From: Arthrobacter sp. B1I2
Lineage (GTDB): Bacteria > Actinomycetota > Actinomycetes > Actinomycetales > Micrococcaceae
Direction of reading: 5' to 3'
Assembly: GCF_030816485.1 (NCBI RefSeq)
Contig: NZ_JAUSYC010000001.1
Location: 3,410,001-3,474,000 of the forward strand
Length of the DNA stretch: 64,000 nt
Both the position numbers and the translations under genes were made by a program. The notes beneath the pieces are model-generated. The model saw nothing but the letters and a program-made list of their open reading frames with translations. It did no database searches and was not told where the DNA came from. Shown piece by piece: positions 1 to 8,231 of the stretch. The number at the start of each line of letters is the position of its first letter. Positions within the stretch are counted from its first letter, which is position 1.

Positions 1-551
1 TCCACCAGGCCGATGGTGACGCCGGTCATGTTGTTGGTGAGCTTGAGCGGGGTATGGATCACGCCCAGGCCGGTCAATGAAGAGTTGACCAGGCCGTTGG
101 TGCCCAGGATGACCATCCAGCCGTAGGTTCGGACGACGGCGGAGGTCAGGAGGGGTGCGATGGCGATGGCCAGGAGCAGGCTGCGGTATTTGCTCCGGCT
201 CCTGGCCAGGAACAGCGCCACTGGATAAGAGACCAGGATGCACAGGACGCCGACGGTGAGGCCCATTTGGAAGGTGTCCAGCGTGACTTTCCAGTAATAC
301 GGATCGGTGAGGGGCTGGAGATAGGTGTCGAACGTAAAGGTCTCTTCAATGACCCCGTCCGGGGCGCCCCGGTTGAACGACATCCGGACCATATAGGCCA
401 GCGGGAAGACGAAGCTGACCAGGAGGCCCAGCAGCCCCGGGATGAGCAGCGCGAGGTAGGTGCGGCGGTTTCGTTTCGCTGTTGCCCGCTCCAGTTCTCC
501 GGTTTCCGCCGGCCGCAGGGCTGACCGTCCGCGTGCCTGGAGCATGGTCAT
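1..551 (-). CDS. ABC transporter permease (partial, C-terminus off window)
   Basis: Inner-membrane permease of a spermidine/putrescine- or iron-type ABC importer. The reading frame on the minus strand starts MTMLQARG and is open to the window edge (183 codons seen). A cytoplasmic basic N-terminus is followed by a first membrane helix (about residues 32-55, LALLIPGLLGLLVSF), an extracellular stretch, and helices near residues 95-115 and 125-150. The ATG at 551-549 overlaps the TGA of the upstream ATPase gene as ATGA, a sign of translational coupling. Family assignment rests on the neighbours and on helix pattern; the EAA loop lies outside the window. Confidence 0.85.
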   Translation of the reverse strand, partial: MTMLQARGRSALRPAETGELERATAKRNRRTYLALLIPGLLGLLVSFVFPLAYMVRMSFNRGAPDGVIEETFTFDTYLQPLTDPYYWKVTLDTFQMGLTVGVLCILVSYPVALFLARSRSKYRSLLLAIAIAPLLTSAVVRTYGWMVILGTNGLVNSSLTGLGVIHTPLKLTNNMTGVTIGLV

Positions 552-1657
552 GATGCCTGCCCTTTCGCCAATGGCGGCAGGATGTAGGCATCTTCAGCCG
601 ACCAGGACAGGTAGGCTTTGTCGCCGACGCGGGGCAGCTCCCCGCTGGAGGTGAGCAGCTGTGCATTGAAGCTCTTTTGGCCGACCTTGACCGCGACGGA
701 CAGCGCGTCCCCCGTGTAGCTGACACGTTCGATGGTCCCTTCGATGGCGTCACGTTCGCCATGGGAGAGGGTCACTTTGAGCCGGTGTGGACGGATCACC
801 AGTTCATGGGTTCCGGCGAGCCCGGAAGAACCAACAGCGCCGAACCCTCCAAGGCCCTCGATATCCACCTTGTAGTAGGACTCGCCCGCGGCGGCAGGCC
901 CCGCTTCGGAGACGACCGTGGCCTGCAGGAAGTTGGCCTGGCCGATGAAGTTGGCCACGAAGTGAGTGCGGGGACGTTCGTAGACGTCGGTGGGTGAGCC
1001 AAATTGTTCAATCAGGCCGCCGTTCATGACGGCGATCCGGTCGGCCATGTCGAGTGCCTCGTCCTGGTCGTGGGTGACGAAGAGCGTTGTGGCACGGGTG
1101 CGCTGCTGGATGGACCTGATCTCGGTGCGCATGGTTTCGCGGAGTTTCGCGTCCAGGTTGGAGAGAGGCTCATCGAGGAGGAGCAGAGTGGGTTCCACCA
1201 CCAGTGCCCGGGCAAGCGCGATGCGCTGCTGCTGTCCGCCGGACAGTTCACGTGTCTGGCGCTTGCCGAGATGGCCGAGCTGGACCATCTCCAGGGCCGC
1301 GGCGACGCGCTTCTTTTGCTCTGCCTTGGGTGTCTGCCGCATTTGCAGGCCGAAGGCGACGTTTTGCTCCACGTTCATGTGCGGGAACAGGGCATAGGAC
1401 TGGAAGACCATGCCCATCCCGCGTTTGTTGACGGGGGTGTGGGTGATCTCCTTCCCATCCACCACGATGGACCCCGCGGTGGGGTCCATGAGGCCGGCCA
1501 CCATCCGAAGCGTGGTGGTCTTGCCGCAGCCCGAAGGGCCCAGGAGCGCCACAAGGTGCCCCTCCTCCACCTGCATGTTCAGGCGGTCGACGGCCGGTTC
1601 CAAGCCAGCGGCGTATCGCTTGGTCAGATCAACGATCGACAGTTTTGTTTGACTCAC
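548..1657 (-). CDS. ABC transporter ATP-binding protein, PotA type
   Basis: Cytoplasmic ATPase that powers the adjacent importer. The 369 residues show Walker A GPSGCGKTT near residue 40, the signature LSGGQQQRIALARAL near residue 138, Walker B LLLLDEPLSNLD just after it, and an H-loop (TLFVTHDQDEAL). The C-terminal third is the TOBE-type regulatory domain typical of the PotA/FbpC/UgpC group. The start is a GTG preceded by AGGAGAACTG. It sits between the lipoprotein gene (gap about 50 nt) and the permease (4-nt overlap), giving a receptor-ATPase-permease operon. Substrate is not determined by this subunit. Confidence 0.95.
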   Translation of the reverse strand: MSQTKLSIVDLTKRYAAGLEPAVDRLNMQVEEGHLVALLGPSGCGKTTTLRMVAGLMDPTAGSIVVDGKEITHTPVNKRGMGMVFQSYALFPHMNVEQNVAFGLQMRQTPKAEQKKRVAAALEMVQLGHLGKRQTRELSGGQQQRIALARALVVEPTLLLLDEPLSNLDAKLRETMRTEIRSIQQRTRATTLFVTHDQDEALDMADRIAVMNGGLIEQFGSPTDVYERPRTHFVANFIGQANFLQATVVSEAGPAAAGESYYKVDIEGLGGFGAVGSSGLAGTHELVIRPHRLKVTLSHGERDAIEGTIERVSYTGDALSVAVKVGQKSFNAQLLTSSGELPRVGDKAYLSWSAEDAYILPPLAKGQAS

Positions 1658-1707
1658 GGTTCAGTTCTCCTGATGCAAAGGGAGGGAGGGGCGCCTGTTG
1701 GGGGCGG

Positions 1708-2790
1708 CTATTTGGTGATGATTTCGCGCTTCCAGGTGTCGGTCCACTTGTCGCGGGCCGAGGACAGGAAGTCGACATCGAGGGGGATGATGTTCAGTGA
1801 TCCATCCGTGGGTACCACCCGGCTCTTGACGTCGGCCGGAAGTTCCGCGTTCGTTACCGAGGGGGCGTAGAAGAGAGCCTTGGCGAAGGCGGTCTGAGCT
1901 TCAGGCGAGAGGGCGTAGTTCATGAAGGTCTTTGCTGCGGCAGAGTGCGGGGCGGCCTTGACCAGGTTGACCGTGTTGATTTGGTAGACGGTGCCTTCCT
2001 TCGGGAAGGTGACACCCATCTTCTTGTTGCTTTGGTCGCTGTAGAACTGGCCGCGGGCGTTCTGGCCCAGTCCCAGGACTGTCTGCCCCGTAATGACGTT
2101 CTGGTACTCGTCAGGGTTCGGCGCGAAGGTCTGCACGCCTGGTGCCATCTCCTTGAGCTTGGCCACGGCCTTGTCGATGCTCTTGGTGTAGTCCTCGCCC
2201 TCCATTTTTGCGGTGATCGCAGTCAGCGAGAGTCCCAGGAGTGATGGCGGTGCGTTGACGTTGATCTTGCCTGCATAGGCGGGGTCCCACAGGACCTTCC
2301 AGCTGTCGGGGGCCTGGGGGAAGGTCGTTGTGTCGTAGAGCAAACCGACGGCATCGAGCATGGCGACGGGGCCGTAGCCGTCTTTGTCACGGAACTTCTC
2401 CGGGACATTGGCCAGGTTAGGTACGGCCGCCTGGTCAACCTTGTCGAAGAGGCCCTGCTTGTTGCCCGTGGTGGAGACGGAGTTGTCCATGATGGCCACG
2501 TCTGTGGCGGGGTTGCTCTTCTGGCCCTGGAGGGCGCTCAGCATCTCCGCGGAGGACCGCTTCGACGAGAAGTTGATCTTGATGTCCGGGTACTTGGCCT
2601 TGAAGGGTTCAATGACGGCTGCCGTGTACTGGTCCTGCCACACGCCCGAGTAAGCGATCAGATTGACCTCGCCGGACGTTGCACTGCCGGATCCCGACGA
2701 TGACGGGGAACCTCCGCAGCCGGACAGAACCATCGCCGACACGGAAATGGCTGCAACGGCCGCCAGCTTTCCTTTTATTGCAATTTTCAT
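1708..2790 (-). CDS. Extracellular solute-binding lipoprotein (PotD/AfuA-like)
   Basis: Substrate receptor of the ABC importer. The 360-aa product has a lysine-rich N-terminus, a hydrophobic segment and a lipobox VLSGC at about residues 21-25, followed by a serine/glycine linker, so it is probably a membrane-anchored lipoprotein. The body (NLIAYSGVWQDQY, KFRDKDGYGPVAM, SPEAQTAFAKAL) fits the type 2 periplasmic-binding fold of the polyamine/ferric iron family. It is the first gene of the importer operon and is transcribed away from the LysR gene. The co-located aldolase and aminotransferase suggest a small organic acid or amino-acid-like ligand, but the sequence does not settle it. Confidence 0.9.
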   Translation of the reverse strand: MKIAIKGKLAAVAAISVSAMVLSGCGGSPSSSGSGSATSGEVNLIAYSGVWQDQYTAAVIEPFKAKYPDIKINFSSKRSSAEMLSALQGQKSNPATDVAIMDNSVSTTGNKQGLFDKVDQAAVPNLANVPEKFRDKDGYGPVAMLDAVGLLYDTTTFPQAPDSWKVLWDPAYAGKINVNAPPSLLGLSLTAITAKMEGEDYTKSIDKAVAKLKEMAPGVQTFAPNPDEYQNVITGQTVLGLGQNARGQFYSDQSNKKMGVTFPKEGTVYQINTVNLVKAAPHSAAAKTFMNYALSPEAQTAFAKALFYAPSVTNAELPADVKSRVVPTDGSLNIIPLDVDFLSSARDKWTDTWKREIITK

Positions 2791-2979
2791 CTGAAGCTCT
2801 TTCCATTAGAGAAAAATTCGGTTTGGCAGGTGATTCAGAAACATAGCAAAGCTAGGGATTGCTTGTTTCCGAAATGTATATAGAGGACGACTTTCCGCCG
2901 CCGGGCCGCTTTATGCAAAACCGGTATGCCGTCATTGCCAACAGTTATGGAGGGCGGGGGCTAGAATGCTGTCATCTAA

Positions 2980-2993
2980 ATGTCATCTGACAT
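2980..2993. promoter_or_regulatory. Palindrome in the divergent importer/LysR promoter region
   Basis: ATGTCA-TC-TGACAT is a perfect inverted repeat in the 308-nt space between the importer operon (start 2790, minus) and the LysR gene (plus). The position fits an operator of the LysR protein, which normally binds in the shared divergent promoter. Binding is inferred. The rest of the intergenic stretch shows no gene. Confidence 0.4.
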
Positions 2994-3098
2994 TAAAGCT
3001 AGGTCGGAGACCTGGATCACACAAAGACCGATTGCATGTCCCGCCATAGCATTCGGATATGACCCCGGCCTTGCCGGTTCTGCAGGAAGATGGAGCGC

Positions 3099-4037
3099 AT
3101 GGACACTCGAAAGCTGGCGTACTTCGTAAAGATCGTCGATTCGGGAAGTATCACCAAGGCGGCCGCTGCCCTGCACGTGGCCCAGCCGGCCCTCAGCCAG
3201 CAGGTTTCGGCCCTCGAAACCGAGCTGAAACAGCGGCTGTTGATCCGCAGCAAGCAGGGTGTGGAGCCGACGGCGGCCGGGCACACGTTGTACCGGCATG
3301 CCCAGACCATCCTGCGCCTGGTGGAGCAGGCACGCCTGGACGTCGCCGCCTCGGGTGCGGCCCCCTCCGGCCGGGTCTCCATCGCGATCGCTCCCTACAG
3401 CATGGCTTCCAGCCTCACGCCCCGGATTATTAGTGAAGTGGGGCGGCGGTATCCGGATATCGTCCTGCATATCACCGAGATCTATGGCGGCGTGCTGAGC
3501 GAGGCCATCAAGAACGGACGCCTGGACATGGCCCTGATTTATGAGCCGGGGCCCATCCGCGGGGTGCAGTTCACTACCCTCATCGTGGAGGACCTCCACT
3601 TGGTGGTGAACGCGCGGCGGGACATAGGAGTGGAGCCCGGCGAAGGAACCATAGGCCTGGAAGCGGCGGCAACTCTGGGCATGTTCCTTCCGGAGCAAAA
3701 CCATACGCTGCGCCAGGTAGTCCAAGCCGGGATTGAGGGTAAGGGCATGAAGCTGCGGCTGGTGGGCGAGGTGGAGTCGGTACCGTCGCTGACGCGGCTG
3801 CTGCGTTCGGACCTGGGCGCCACCATCCTGCCCAAGTCCGCCGCGGACGCTCTGTTCCATGAAGAAGACTTCCGCGTGCTTCGGATTGTCGACCCCGCAT
3901 TGCAGTGCAAAATTGCGCTGTGCACACCGGACCACGAACCCTTGTCAGAGGCGGCTTCCGCCGTGCTGCTGGTGCTCAAGGAAATGCTCCAGGAAATGCT
4001 GAGCACAAAATACGCCCAACAGGGCGGCGCTTCATAA
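3099..4037 (+). CDS. LysR-family transcriptional regulator
   Basis: Transcription factor of 312 aa. The N-terminal winged helix-turn-helix is clear (MDTRKLAYFVKIVDSGSITKAAAALHVAQPALSQQ, residues 1 to about 60), followed by a substrate-binding domain of usual length (about 90-300). The start MDTRKL at 3099 is preferred over an ATG 9 nt upstream because family members begin at this point and AGGAAG lies 10 nt before it. It is divergent from the ABC importer and probably regulates it, and perhaps the aldolase-aminotransferase operon too, since T-N11-A boxes lie near both ends of that operon. The effector is unknown. The group resembles Nac/CynR-like LysR proteins. Confidence 0.93.
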   Translation: MDTRKLAYFVKIVDSGSITKAAAALHVAQPALSQQVSALETELKQRLLIRSKQGVEPTAAGHTLYRHAQTILRLVEQARLDVAASGAAPSGRVSIAIAPYSMASSLTPRIISEVGRRYPDIVLHITEIYGGVLSEAIKNGRLDMALIYEPGPIRGVQFTTLIVEDLHLVVNARRDIGVEPGEGTIGLEAAATLGMFLPEQNHTLRQVVQAGIEGKGMKLRLVGEVESVPSLTRLLRSDLGATILPKSAADALFHEEDFRVLRIVDPALQCKIALCTPDHEPLSEAASAVLLVLKEMLQEMLSTKYAQQGGAS

Positions 4038-4080
4038 GACCGCCTTATCATGGCACTCAGCTTTAGTCTTATCCGGATAA
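4034..4080. promoter_or_regulatory. Candidate LysR-type binding cluster (ATAAG-N5-CTTAT plus TTATCCGGATAA)
   Basis: ATAAG-ACCGC-CTTAT (4034-4048) overlaps the LysR stop codon and contains the T-N11-A pattern of LysR boxes. A second perfect palindrome TTATCCGGATAA follows at 4069-4080. The half-site GGATAAGAC (minus strand, 4074-4066) recurs at 6613-6621, and the ATAAG-N5-CTTAT form recurs at 6639-6653 upstream of the aminotransferase. Shared control of the small gene at 4156 and the aminotransferase operon is inferred. Confidence 0.4.
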
Positions 4081-4155
4081 CCCACATAGTTCTAGGATGA
4101 AATCAGAAAGGTTCACCAATACCTTCGCCTGATAATAATGTCCCTGGAGCCAGCC

Positions 4156-4392
4156 GTGAAAAAGATAAACCCGCAGTACCGGAAATCATCGGAAAGAAAA
4201 ATACAACTGAAGGCCAGCACTGGTTCGCACTGCCCTACGAACGGCTTTTGGCGAGCGGAAGACCGGCCGGCAGAGCCGGTTTTCGTATTCGAGGGAAGCA
4301 TGATGCCGCCGGGAAAGCGGGGCTCCACGATGTGGTATCTGGACGACGCACAAGTCGGGCCGCCCTCCCACCTTTTGCCCGGTATGAACTGA
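4156..4392 (+). CDS. Small hypothetical protein with a CPxxGxW motif
   Basis: Predicted 78-aa soluble protein. Its middle carries TGSHCPTNGFW followed after about 15 residues by FEGSMMPPG and then TMWYL. This resembles the small-protein pattern C-P-x-x-G-x-W ... G-x-x-M-P that I associate with uncharacterised bacterial peptides; I cannot name the family. The GTG at 4156 is chosen because GGAG sits 6 nt before it; an in-frame ATG at 4138 lacks a ribosome-binding site. A strong hairpin begins 14 nt after the stop, supporting a real transcript end. No membrane segment or signal peptide is visible. Function unknown. Confidence 0.45.
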   Translation: MKKINPQYRKSSERKIQLKASTGSHCPTNGFWRAEDRPAEPVFVFEGSMMPPGKRGSTMWYLDDAQVGPPSHLLPGMN

Positions 4393-4405
4393 TCGACAGC
4401 AGGCA

Positions 4406-4436
4406 AAGCCCGGAGTTCCGAACGGAACCCGGGCTT
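4406..4436 (+). terminator. Hairpin terminator after the small gene
   Basis: AAGCCCGG-A-GTTCC pairs with GGAAC-CCGGGCTT around the loop GAAC, a 13-bp stem with one bulged A, followed by CTT. It would end the transcript of the 4156 gene. The 165 nt from here to the aldolase stop at 4602 hold nothing else recognised. Confidence 0.6.
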
Positions 4437-4601
4437 CTTGCATTTCCCGGGCCTCTTGCATTAATCGAGCCCCCGCAACTGCCGTTATGGGTGCCCGGAC
4501 GGCAGTTGCTTTGCTTGGGGCGGGCGCACGCCGGCAGGACGCCCTGGCTTGTCGAGCTAGGGCGTCCTGTGGGGAGCAGCGTTGGGGGTGAGCAGGGGGA
4601 G

Positions 4602-5297
4602 CTACAGGGACGGCTCCAGTTCGGCGTCCTCGACGAGTAGTCCTTTGGCCTTGAGCACGTCGGTCAATTTGCACAGCTCGATGGTGGTGCCGCCTTCCTT
4701 GTAGCGGCGGATGAGGTCGTCCTCGGCGTCGACGCGTTCCTGCGACAGCCGGATCACTTCCTCGATCTCTTCCTTGCGGACCACCACCACACCGTCCGCA
4801 TCCCCCAGGAGGACGTCACCGGGGTGGACGATTTCGTCGCCAAACACTACCGGGTGGTTGATCGGGCCGATGGTTTCCTTGACAGTCCCCTTGATGCAGA
4901 TGCTGCCGGAGAACACGGGAAGTCCAAGTTCAATGAGGTCCTTCGTGTCCCGGACCCCGGAATCGGTGACCATGCCGGCCAGGCCCTTCGCCTTCATGGC
5001 GTTTCCCAGCACGTCGCCGAATGTGCCGGCCTCCTCGTATTCTCCGGCCGAGACCAGGACAACGTCGCCCTGTTGCGCGTAGTGGATTGCCACCTGGAGC
5101 ATCAGGTTGTCCCGGGGCGCACACACCACGGTGACTGCGGGCCCGCAGAAGGACATGCTGCGGTCGATGGGCTTGATCTTGGAGCTCAGGGCGCCTTTAC
5201 GCCCCTGCGCTTCGTGGACGGTGGCCGAAGAGAACTTGGAAAGCCGCTCGATGGCGTCCTCAGAGGGCCGGTCGAACTTAGTCTTGACGTGGATCAT
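4602..5297 (-). CDS. RraA-fold aldolase (HMG/CHA aldolase-like)
   Basis: Predicted 231-aa cytosolic enzyme of the RraA/class II pyruvate aldolase family, whose characterised members cleave 4-carboxy-4-hydroxy-2-oxoadipate or 4-hydroxy-4-methyl-2-oxoglutarate to pyruvate and an oxoacid and often decarboxylate oxaloacetate. Family marks are ATVHEAQGRKG near the N-terminus, GMVTDSGVRDTKDL (the Arg-Asp catalytic/metal segment, residues 115-130) and HPGDVLLGDADGVVVV (170-185). The start at 5297 has AAGGAGC at good distance; the frame runs open further upstream but that part has no family match. It follows the aminotransferase by 37 nt, so the two form an operon. RNase-E-inhibitor function is unlikely in this host. 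Confidence 0.85.
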   Translation of the reverse strand: MIHVKTKFDRPSEDAIERLSKFSSATVHEAQGRKGALSSKIKPIDRSMSFCGPAVTVVCAPRDNLMLQVAIHYAQQGDVVLVSAGEYEEAGTFGDVLGNAMKAKGLAGMVTDSGVRDTKDLIELGLPVFSGSICIKGTVKETIGPINHPVVFGDEIVHPGDVLLGDADGVVVVRKEEIEEVIRLSQERVDAEDDLIRRYKEGGTTIELCKLTDVLKAKGLLVEDAELEPSL

Positions 5298-5334
5298 GGT
5301 GTTGCTCCTTGCGGGGGATTCAATGGGCGGATGC

Positions 5335-6543
5335 TCAGGCGAGCGCCTGGACGGCCTTGTCGATGGCGGCAATGGATTCCTCGATGACTGGGAGCCCGGT
5401 GGCGTAGGAGATTCGGAAGTAGGGGCCCAGGCCGTAGGCCGATCCCTGGATGACAGCGACTGAAGCCGCTTCCAGCAGGTAGAGGGTGAAGTCCTCGTCG
5501 TTGGTAATGGTCTTGCCGTCGGGCGTGGACTTTCCCATGACACCGCCGCAGTTCACGTAGGCGTAAAAGGCGCCGTCCGGCGTCGAACACTTCAATCCCT
5601 CGACCGCGTTCAGTCCCGCGACTGCCACGTCGCGGCGTTCACGGTATGTTGCAACGCTCTCGCGGACGAAGGACTGGTCTCCAGTGAGCGCGGCGGCGGC
5701 AGCAGCTTGGCTCACGGAGGACGGGCAGGAGGAGATCTGGGACTGCAGTTTGTTGATGGCTCCCACCAAAGGCGCCGGTCCTGCACCATAGCCCAACCGC
5801 CAACCGGTCATGGCGTATGCCTTGGATACACCGTTAGTGATCAGCACGCGGTCCTTCAGTTCCGGGGCCACCGCCACCAGGCTGGAGATGGGGTCAGCAC
5901 CGAAATGGATCTCGTCGTAGATCTCATCGGTCATGACGTAGACCCACGGGTGTTCCTTGAGAACCTCCGCCAGTCCGGCCAGTTCCCGGCTGGAGTACAC
6001 GGCGCCGGTGGGGTTCGACGGCGTGTTCAGGATGAGCCACTTGGTGCGCTCAGTCAGGGCCCCGGCCAGTGCTGCAGGAGTGAGTTTGAAGCCGTCGTCC
6101 TCGGAGCACGGGACAATGACAGGAGTCCCTTCGTTGGCCAGCACCATGTCCGGGTACGACACCCAGTAAGGGGCCGGAATGACGACTTCGTCCCCTGCGT
6201 CCAGGGATGCCATGAACGCGGTGAAGATAACCGGCTTGCCCCCTCCCCCGATGGTGAGTTCACTGGTTGAGTACCGCAGCCCCGTCTTCTTTTCCAGGGA
6301 TTGCAGAATCGCCTTCTGGAGTTCGGGTGTGCCATTGACCGACGTGTACTTCGTTTCGCCCCGGGCGATCGCGGCAATGGCCGCGTCCTTGATGTACTGC
6401 GGGGTATCGAAATCCGGTTCGCCGACGGTCAGGTCGAGGATGCGCCGGCCTTCGGCCTTCAGTTCCCGCACGCGGGCCGCGGCAGCAACACTGGGCGAGG
6501 ATTTTATACGGGTTACACGCGATGCGGGCACGAATTCAGGCAT
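5335..6543 (-). CDS. Class I/II pyridoxal-phosphate aminotransferase
   Basis: A 402-aa aspartate-aminotransferase-like enzyme moving an amino group between an amino acid and a 2-oxoacid. It shows DLTVGEPDFDTP near residue 40, NTPSNPTGAVYSS (residues 170-185), DEIYDEIHFG, and the PLP lysine in GVSKAYAMTGWRLGYG (about residue 237), with FRISYAT near the C-terminus binding the distal carboxylate. The ATG has GGAAGAG upstream. The promoter region carries the GGATAAG sites. Together with the aldolase it could link a hydroxy-oxoacid to amino-acid pools; the actual substrate is not evident. Confidence 0.93.
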   Translation of the reverse strand: MPEFVPASRVTRIKSSPSVAAAARVRELKAEGRRILDLTVGEPDFDTPQYIKDAAIAAIARGETKYTSVNGTPELQKAILQSLEKKTGLRYSTSELTIGGGGKPVIFTAFMASLDAGDEVVIPAPYWVSYPDMVLANEGTPVIVPCSEDDGFKLTPAALAGALTERTKWLILNTPSNPTGAVYSSRELAGLAEVLKEHPWVYVMTDEIYDEIHFGADPISSLVAVAPELKDRVLITNGVSKAYAMTGWRLGYGAGPAPLVGAINKLQSQISSCPSSVSQAAAAAALTGDQSFVRESVATYRERRDVAVAGLNAVEGLKCSTPDGAFYAYVNCGGVMGKSTPDGKTITNDEDFTLYLLEAASVAVIQGSAYGLGPYFRISYATGLPVIEESIAAIDKAVQALA

Positions 6544-6612
6544 GTTCTCTTCCAGGGGTTCCAGAACGGACGAGTTTGGTTCATTCGAGCCTAGGTAAGG
6601 GAGGCCGGGGTT

Positions 6613-6653
6613 GGATAAGACCTAATGTGCGTGGACGGATAAGCGGTCCTTAT
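6613..6653. promoter_or_regulatory. LysR-type boxes upstream of the aminotransferase operon
   Basis: GGATAAGAC (6613-6621) and ATAAG-CGGTC-CTTAT (6639-6653, a T-N11-A palindrome) lie 70-110 nt upstream of the aminotransferase start. The same elements occur at 4034-4080. The remaining intergenic stretch to 6848 shows no gene. Confidence 0.45.
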
Positions 6654-6848
6654 GACCGGCAGCCAGAAGTTTTACCTATCGCACCACGCACTATCGGTAT
6701 TGCCTCCCGGGCCGGGATACGGCGTAGCGTGCAGGTTAACCATGGCGCTGCGCCAAGGGACGACGGCGGCCCTTGGCGCAGCCTTCCGGACACGCGGCTC
6801 CGCCAACTCCCTCAAGAACACCAATCGCCATGCCACCAAGGAGTAAAG

Positions 6849-7406
6849 GTGCCCGGCACACAGACCTACGCACAGATGATCACGACTTCGGGGGCCCTCC
6901 CGACGGGCAGCCACTCCCCTCGCGGTTACCGATACCGCGGCGTGCCAAGGCAAGACGCGGCCGCATCCCGGACGGAGGAGCTTCTCGGCCTTCTCGTACA
7001 GCAGCGAAAGATGATTGCCCTTCGGAACAGCCGACTGCGGGCACTCTCCTGCGAACTCAATGAGCTGATCGCACAGGCCATCTGCGACGGCGTCAAAGTG
7101 GCTGCGGTCGCGCTGGCGTCCGGCCTGCCGACAGCCAGTGTCCGCACCACCGTGCTGGCCAGGGATGACCTTTTCCCGTCAGGCCAAAGCCGCACCGAAC
7201 AGCTCCGCTGCATCGCGGCCCTGGCGGCAGAAGTGGCAGAGGTGGAAAGCGTCCGCGACGCCATCGAGCGAAAGCGCACGGAGGTGTTAGCCCTCGCAAG
7301 AAAATCCGGCCTCCTGGACGACTATCAGCTGGCCTGCGCCAGCGGACTCAAGCACGACGAAATCCGCAAGATGACCCGGGGAATCAGCTCACGGAATCCG
7401 GGGTAG
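6849..7406 (+). CDS. Hypothetical helical protein with two HTH-like segments
   Basis: Predicted 185 aa. The start is GTG at 6849 with AAGGAG 5 nt upstream; the open frame extends further 5' without coding character. The body is almost all helix: a leucine/alanine-rich stretch (LLGLLVQQRKMIALRNSRLRALSCE) likely coiled coil, a helix-turn-helix-like piece (VAAVALASGLPTASVRTTV), a second coiled segment (AALAAEVAEVESVRDAIERKR), and a second similar HTH-like piece (LARKSGLLDDYQLACASGLKHDEIRKM). This suggests a DNA-binding or structural role, possibly with two related half-domains. No family is recognised with certainty. It faces away from the aminotransferase operon. Confidence 0.65.
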   Translation: MPGTQTYAQMITTSGALPTGSHSPRGYRYRGVPRQDAAASRTEELLGLLVQQRKMIALRNSRLRALSCELNELIAQAICDGVKVAAVALASGLPTASVRTTVLARDDLFPSGQSRTEQLRCIAALAAEVAEVESVRDAIERKRTEVLALARKSGLLDDYQLACASGLKHDEIRKMTRGISSRNPG

Positions 7407-7769
7407 AGGTGTCTTCTGCGCATGCAGCCAACCACACTACTGACCAGAAGGGCCGCCCGACTCGATGAGCGCGTGCCGCTTGACACGTACCCATGTCAAG
7501 CGAGGCGCCAGCCACTTCTCGAAGCATGTGGAGTCCCTGCCGAGCGCGCATCCCACTACGCCGCCACGATGACTTCCACAAGGCAGACGTAAAGCGGTCG
7601 CCTCAGGTCGTGGTTGCTTCGCTCCGTTTGCGCCTACCAAACAATTACCAGTTGCAAACATCGACATCCCGGTTGCCTGGAGCCCCGTGCCCGATATCTT
7701 CCCGAACGACGGCGTAACGCAATCATGTGCACGTTCATCACCTCGTCAACAGCCCATTTCACAGGCCTC
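7407..7769. other. Intergenic, no gene seen
   Basis: About 360 nt between the 6849 gene and the 7770 gene, which converge. Short frames here have no ribosome-binding site or family resemblance. No repeat or RNA recognised. Confidence 0.5.
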
Positions 7770-8231
7770 TCAGTGGTGTCCGAACCGCTCCCGGGCGGTC
7801 CGAGCGGACGTGCCGAGGGCGTGACCGATAGTCTCCCATGAGTCTCCGTTAGCGCGGGCGGAGCTGACAGCGGCGTCTAGCTCGGCCTCGGCCTTCGCGG
7901 CGGCCGTACGGGCAGCGGTGATCCGGCGGAAGTCCGCGGCGTCCCTGTTAACGTGAGGCGCCGGGCTCAGGCGAAGGAGCGTACCATCCACCAGCAGCGG
8001 CGCGGCTAGGTGCTCGACGTGCAGGACGTAACCTTCTTCGGGCCCGCGCTGTACGTAGATGGTGAGGACGGTCTTTCCCTCGCCGTCATCAAAGTCCACT
8101 TTCCCGTAGCTCTCACTCGGGCCAACGGGCCAGGGGCGCGGCCTCAACCGCCCTCCAGCTTCGTACGGCGTCGGCTCGTAGACGTGCTCCGCGACCCTTA
8201 AGTCGGGGGTCCGTGCTTCGCGAGGGGGCAT
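7770..8231 (-). CDS. Hypothetical protein with C-terminal HTH-like motif
   Basis: Predicted 153 aa, ATG with AAAGG 5 nt upstream. The N-terminal half is proline-rich and then beta-like (SYGKVDFDDGEGKTVLTIYVQRG), and the C-terminal third has an alanine-rich helix (AARTAAAKAEAELDAAVSSAR) leading into DSWETIGHALGTSARTARERFG. That last piece matches the SWxxIGxxLGxxxxxARxRFG pattern of short actinobacterial helix-turn-helix segments. The product is probably cytosolic and may bind DNA. No partner gene is adjacent. Confidence in the frame is fair; function is unknown. Confidence 0.65.
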   Translation of the reverse strand: MPPREARTPDLRVAEHVYEPTPYEAGGRLRPRPWPVGPSESYGKVDFDDGEGKTVLTIYVQRGPEEGYVLHVEHLAAPLLVDGTLLRLSPAPHVNRDAADFRRITAARTAAAKAEAELDAAVSSARANGDSWETIGHALGTSARTARERFGHH

